NCBI RefSeq assembly: GCF_050948215.1
Contig: NC_135151.1
Location: 11,200,220-11,264,219, forward strand
Direction of reading: 5' to 3'
DNA from: Halictus rubicundus
Taxonomy: Eukaryota; Arthropoda; Insecta; Hymenoptera; Halictidae
DNA: 64,000 bases
Shown here: piece by piece, positions 62,041-64,000 of the stretch
Layout: every line of letters starts with the position of its first letter
How positions within the stretch are numbered: position 1 is the stretch's first letter
Position numbers and translations under genes: made by a program
Notes under the pieces: model-generated
What the model was told of the DNA's origin: nothing
Databases searched by the model: none
What the model saw: only the letters and a program-made list of their open reading frames with translations

Positions 62041-63582
62041 AAGAACACTCCGAGGGCCGCGGGCCGAGCATCGATCGCTCCTCGCGAGGATGTTCCGATT
62101 GTGAGTGTTATCCTTCCGAGGAGTGTGCTCGATCCTTGCATTTGGTCCTGGAACTGTCTGCCAGTCTGTGCGACTCGCCCCAAATTTTTCTGACTTTGAA
62201 ATTCTCCGATTTCAATTCTTTGAAATTTTATTAAAATCATGAAGTTTTATACAGCTATTGGTCTATTGGGTTGGACCGAATTGTTCATATACTCGTTCAA
62301 CAGCATTTTCAATTCTGTTCTATTACTTTCCGAAATTTTTGAGGTAACTTGAATGAATTACCTTAATTTTATCTTTGAATTTTCATTTAAAAACGCTGCG
62401 AACTTTCATTCCGACCCAATAGATGAGCACAGACAAATTAATTTATATTTTACTTAACAACCAAAATATTCAAAGGACAAAATAAACGAAATGCAAATGT
62501 GACATTTGGTATTGAACTTGTCCGGTGTATCGTTCAGAAAAATGAAGTTGGAACACTTGCGAAAACAGACAAAATATGTTTGTTCGTCGCTAAAAAAGAA
62601 TTCAATCAGCCTCTTAACTCACGTCGATCATTTCCACGACCGCTCGTTTGCTCCCAGACAGCGTAGTATTCTAGGGTTAAAAATACAGCTCCAAAATACA
62701 CGATCCCGTCTCCGGTTCCCAGGACTCGTTGCAGGAACTAATTGGGGTCAGTCGCGAAAAAATAGCCGGTGGACATCAATTACTCGATTCGCTTTAGAGG
62801 ACGAAAGTACGTCCTTTGAAACATTCCACCCGCCCCTTTCTCTCTGTGCATCACGCGTCTCGAAACTTTCCTAAAAAGCGTGTGTGCGAAACGCCCGGGT
62901 TACGTAATCCGAGAGCAAGGTATCTTTAGAAGTGTTTGCCGATGAAAAAACAATGTCCACCGGCACGCGAAGAGAGGACGCTCTCGAGGATGTCAATGGA
63001 GCCGTGCACCCGCGGCTCGGAATTGCAAATTCCTCGATTACACGGAAGGAAGCTGTCTTTTTCTCTCTTCCCTTCGTGGGTCGATATTTCTTTCATAGAA
63101 ACGCAACACAAACACGATTAATGTGTGTGTGTGCGTATGTATGCGTGACCGTGCACTGTCGCCGTGCTTCAAGAGCGGCACGATTAAATGCAATTTGCCC
63201 CGAGCTCCACGAAACGCTATCAATCTCCTTAGGGCGTTTCTTTTGCGGGGATTCGCCGTCTTCCTGCGCGCTCCACTTATCGGGACACGCTATTACGAAA
63301 CACCTGTTCGTCGATAATCCCGTGTTCGTTTTCCTTTCGGGTTTCCTGCTTTCGTCGGGTCGCTAACTGGAACTAGAGCAGATGAATGACGGACTATTCC
63401 CGATTCCTTGAGTTAGAGACGATCGTCAAGAAGCCTCCACGCCGCATTCTTCACATTACCAGCGTTGGACCAGTTGTCTGCGGTTTGTCAGCGAGGATCC
63501 TGACGTTTGGCGTCCAGGATCTCGTACTGAAACTTTTAGTCCAAGATTGTTGCTCTAGGATCTGTTTCTGAAGCTTTTGATT

Positions 63583-64000
63583 GAGTCCTTTCGAAAGGGA
63601 ACTCGTGCGTATAACGCAGAAAAGATTGTAAAACCATCGCCCACAACATAGTGCCCACCATAGAGCTCAGAACGTTGCTAGTACCCAATAGCAATATTCT
63701 AGAAATCTAAAAAGGTTCTAATTTCCCGCTTGCAGAATTTCCCTGAAGGGAATATTATAACTCGGCGAATCCCGAGTCCTTTCGTAAAGGAACTCGTGCG
63801 TATAACCCAGAAGAAATTGCAAAACCATCGCCTACAACATGGAGCCCACCATAGAGCTCAGAATGTTGCCAGCACCCTGTAACAATATTCTAGAAATCCG
63901 AAAAGGTTCCAATTTCACGGCTACAAAATTTGCAGTTAATTTCCCTGAAGGCAGTATCGTAGTCCGGCGAATACGCGAATCCCGAATCCTTTCGAAAGGG
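63583..64000. repeat. Tandem array of ~191-210 bp units, runs off window
   Basis: Units begin GAGTCCTTTCGAAAGGG at 63583, GAGTCCTTTCGTAAAGG at 63774 and GAATCCTTTCGAAAGGG at 63984. They share AACTCGTGCGTATAAC, CCACCATAGAGCTCAGAA and CAATATTCTAGAAATC. The array continues past the right edge, so its length is unknown. Confidence 0.88.

Larger units (their letters stand above)
54268..63582. other. Non-coding region with repeats
   Basis: No confident gene over 9.3 kb. It holds a MITE right end (to 55582), a dispersed repeat at about 55229-55375 shared with 6.42 kb, a GA-rich tract (57876-57930), a tandem array (59719-60108) and a TTTC/poly-T run (60421-60454). Open frames at 55581-56138 and 56548-56886 (minus) are long but show no domain I recognise. 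The frame at 61741-62040 is listed separately. Confidence 0.45.

Overview
The window looks like nuclear DNA of an insect, most likely a hymenopteran and perhaps a bee. The genes have short introns with GT-AG junctions, the neuropeptide receptor is of the insect pyrokinin type, the intergenic DNA is AT-rich, and small inverted-repeat transposons are scattered throughout. The bee assignment rests on remembered family resemblance, not on a search. All exon models were assembled by hand from reading frame, splice-site and phase agreement.

Left half (1-31.4 kb) is gene-rich. A pyrokinin-type GPCR lies on the minus strand (71-7145), with its C-terminal part beyond the left edge and a 5.2-kb first intron. 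After about 3 kb of repeats come two tightly packed minus-strand genes, EIF1AD (10144-10918) and the mitochondrial DNA polymerase gamma catalytic subunit (11069-14770). Divergent from these is a 13-exon CEP97 centriole-length regulator (15401-20659, plus). It converges on cyclophilin-40 (PPID, 22523-24121, minus). A tRNA-Gln(CTG) follows, then an NDFIP-type Nedd4 adaptor (26432-27908, minus). NDFIP is head-to-head with a GLYR1/NDF-type PWWP protein (28554-31417, plus), whose dehydrogenase domain begins but whose remaining exons were not found in the window.

Right half (31.4-64 kb) is gene-poor. The only confident gene is a minus-strand LRR-Ig receptor (43945-47508) of about 915 residues with an unusual cytoplasmic tail built of 11-residue coiled-coil repeats. 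It sits in a 42-49.6 kb zone rich in CpG and simple repeats. The rest is non-coding as far as I can see, with several repeat arrays: degenerate ~180-bp units at 37.3-38.2 kb, three 131-137-bp units at 59.7-60.1 kb, and a ~190-210-bp array at 63.58 kb running off the right edge. It also holds two long palindromic elements (32.45 and 53.92 kb).

A short element flanked by TA, with ends reading GACTGCGG...CCGCAGTC, recurs at least 12 times across the window. One copy makes up most of a CEP97 intron and another is interrupted by a second element. The points most worth following up are the LRR-Ig receptor tail, the eroded active site of the cyclophilin-40, the unfinished GLYR1 gene and the TA-flanked element family. 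No CRISPR, operon or prokaryotic features are present.
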